From assembly GCA_002308555.1 (NCBI GenBank), contig DBWD01000144.1, positions 3,943 through 10,991 on the forward strand: DNA of 7,049 nucleotides, read 5' to 3'. This DNA comes from a bacterium UBP3_UBA1247. Lineage in GTDB: Bacteria > UBA3054. The translations under genes and the position numbers were made by a program. The notes beneath the pieces were generated by a model, which saw only the letters and a program-made list of their open reading frames with translations, did no database searches and was not told the origin of the DNA. Positions 6,740 to 7,049 of this stretch are shown piece by piece; position 1 is the first letter of the stretch; the number at the start of each line of letters is the position of its first letter.

Positions 6740-6783
6740 AAAAGAGGAATGTCACGTAAACGCGCATAACGACCAAAAACCAT
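6733..6783 (-). CDS. Possible 16-codon leader ORF
   Basis: Minus-strand ATG at 6783, encoding MVFGRYARLRDIPLFC and ending in TAA at 6735-6733. AGAGGTG lies 6 nt upstream, a good Shine-Dalgarno match, but it sits inside one arm of the 6785-6829 dyad. If transcription starts from the dyad's own minus promoter (near 6791), most of this ribosome binding site would be lost. The peptide has three Arg but no run of one amino acid as in classical attenuator leaders. It ends 42 bp before the first DUF4139 start. It may be chance. Confidence 0.22.
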   Translation of the reverse strand: MVFGRYARLRDIPLFC

Positions 6784-6787
6784 TATT

Positions 6788-6816
6788 TTCACCTCTTAAT
6801 ATAGTAATTCTATATT
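6788..6816 (+). promoter_or_regulatory. Candidate mirror promoter on the plus strand
   Basis: Because the palindrome is symmetric, the plus strand carries the same elements: TTCACC (6788-6793), a 17-bp spacer and TATATT (6811-6816). A start near 6823 is predicted. No protein gene follows; transcription would meet the hairpin terminator at 6872-6907. It may simply be a by-product of operator symmetry. Confidence 0.3.
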
Positions 6817-6826
6817 TAATGGTGAA
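6798..6826 (-). promoter_or_regulatory. Candidate promoter within the palindrome, towards the DUF4139 pair
   Basis: The minus strand has TTCACC (6826-6821; four of six consensus bases), a 17-bp spacer and TATATT (6803-6798; five of six). The predicted start is near 6791, giving a leader of about 100 nt to the first DUF4139 gene. Spacing is ideal, but the -35 is only fair and the symmetry of the palindrome forces a mirror copy. Confidence 0.4.
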
Positions 6827-6907
6827 AATCAAGGCTAAACCCGAACAATGGCCGTGAGCGCGGATCAAATAAAAAAAGACTTCCCGGTTGCCCGGGAAGT
6901 CTTTTTT
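6823..6907 (+). ncRNA. Hypothetical ~85-nt small RNA
   Basis: Predicted only from position. It would start about 7 bp after the plus-strand TATATT and end at the hairpin GACTTCCCGG-TTGC-CCGGGAAGTC followed by T6, which works in the plus direction. The body is unlike any RNA family I recognise. Its 3' half is antisense to the PEP-CTERM gene's terminator, so pairing with that mRNA's 3' end is possible. Confidence 0.18.
6872..6907 (-). terminator. Strong intrinsic terminator of the PEP-CTERM gene
   Basis: A perfect 10-bp stem (6878-6887 with 6892-6901), loop TTGC, extended by A6/T6 flanks to 16 bp. On the minus strand it is followed by T6-7 and lies 28 bp past the stop at 6936-6938. The T6 on the other side makes it equally functional on the plus strand. 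A small AAGCG-CTGA-CGCTT hairpin precedes it on the minus strand. Confidence 0.92.
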
Positions 6908-6935
6908 GCTTCGCTAAGCGTCAGCGCTTGGCTAC

Positions 6936-7049
6936 TTATCTCTGCTTTCTCACGAAGGCGAGAGCAAGGAGAGCCAGGATGCCGAGGAAGGCCGGTTCAG
7001 GCAGTCCCTTGGGCACCAGGAGGATGTTGACGTTGTCGATGCAGATGTT
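6936..7049 (-). CDS. C-terminus of a PEP-CTERM sorting-domain protein (partial)
   Basis: The last 37 codons of a gene entering from the right edge, ending with TAA at 6938-6936. The tail has the three parts of a PEP-CTERM signal: the motif L-P-E-P (codon of the first Pro at 6999-7001), a hydrophobic helix (AFLGILALLALAF) and a basic end (VRKQR). Proteins with this tail are exported by Sec and then processed and anchored or released by an exosortase, usually alongside exopolysaccharide. Just before it, IDNVNILLVPKG resembles the last beta strand of the surface domains that often precede such tails. Nothing can be said about the rest of the protein. No exosortase gene is in the window. The gene has its own terminator and is not part of the DUF4139 unit. 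Confidence 0.85.
   Translation of the reverse strand, partial: NICIDNVNILLVPKGLPEPAFLGILALLALAFVRKQR

Larger units (their letters stand above)
6785..6829. repeat. 45-bp interrupted palindrome, probable operator
   Basis: Arms of 20 bases flank the 5-base centre TAATT (6805-6809), with 17 of 20 positions paired. The outer 9 bp are perfect (ATTTTCACC / GGTGAAAAT), and so are the inner 7 (AATATAG / CTATATT). It lies between the PEP-CTERM gene's terminator and the DUF4139 pair. The GGTGAAAA half-sites fall on the -35 and near the predicted start of each promoter described at this place, a typical layout for repression by a dimer or pair of dimers. A hairpin in RNA is the alternative. No regulator gene is in the window. 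Confidence 0.65.

Noticed and set aside
6819..6857. 12-codon plus-strand frame (MVKIKAKPEQWP)
   Set aside because: No ribosome binding site, and its ATG precedes the predicted plus-strand transcript start.
6848..7030. 60-codon plus-strand open frame
   Set aside because: It runs through a perfect terminator hairpin and is antisense to the PEP-CTERM tail.

Overview
All recognisable genes in this window lie on the minus strand of a moderately GC-rich bacterial chromosome. The organism is probably from the Lentisphaerota/Verrucomicrobiota side of the PVC group. That is an inference from style only: a PEP-CTERM sorting tail of the form PEP–hydrophobic–RKQR, exported DUF4139-type proteins, strong Shine-Dalgarno sites, and tightly overlapping genes. 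No rRNA, tRNA, CRISPR array or mobile element is visible.

Layout in the direction of transcription (right to left). (1) 6936-7049 is the last 37 codons of a PEP-CTERM surface or exported protein, closed by a strong hairpin terminator (6872-6907). (2) 6691-6871 is a control region. It holds a near-perfect 45-bp dyad (6785-6829) with matching sigma70-like promoter elements on each strand, a possible 16-codon small ORF, and a second promoter close to the next gene. (3) 4972-6690 and 3207-4967 are two tandem paralogous exported proteins of the DUF4139/MuiA-like kind, 4 bp apart, each with a signal peptide and a GAGGG ribosome binding site, followed by a terminator (3157-3186). (4) An extended -10 promoter (3123-3131) then starts a compressed operon: lipA (lipoyl synthase), miaB (tRNA methylthiotransferase), radC (JAMM-domain protein), and the first codons of a probable exported protein that runs off the left edge. 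The genes overlap by 8, 26 and 4 bp.

The lipA and miaB products are both radical-SAM sulfur-insertion enzymes that use an auxiliary Fe-S cluster, so sharing a transcript makes metabolic sense (common need for Fe-S clusters and SAM). RadC looks like a passenger. The DUF4139 pair is a separate envelope-associated unit of unknown function.

The least explained parts are the symmetric divergent promoter/operator at 6785-6829, which could also drive an ~85-nt plus-strand RNA ending at the shared terminator, and a nearly leaderless 9-codon ORF whose stop overlaps the lipA start in the same way lipA overlaps miaB. The DUF4139 tandem pair is the best candidate for an undescribed protein system, but the sequence alone does not reveal its function.
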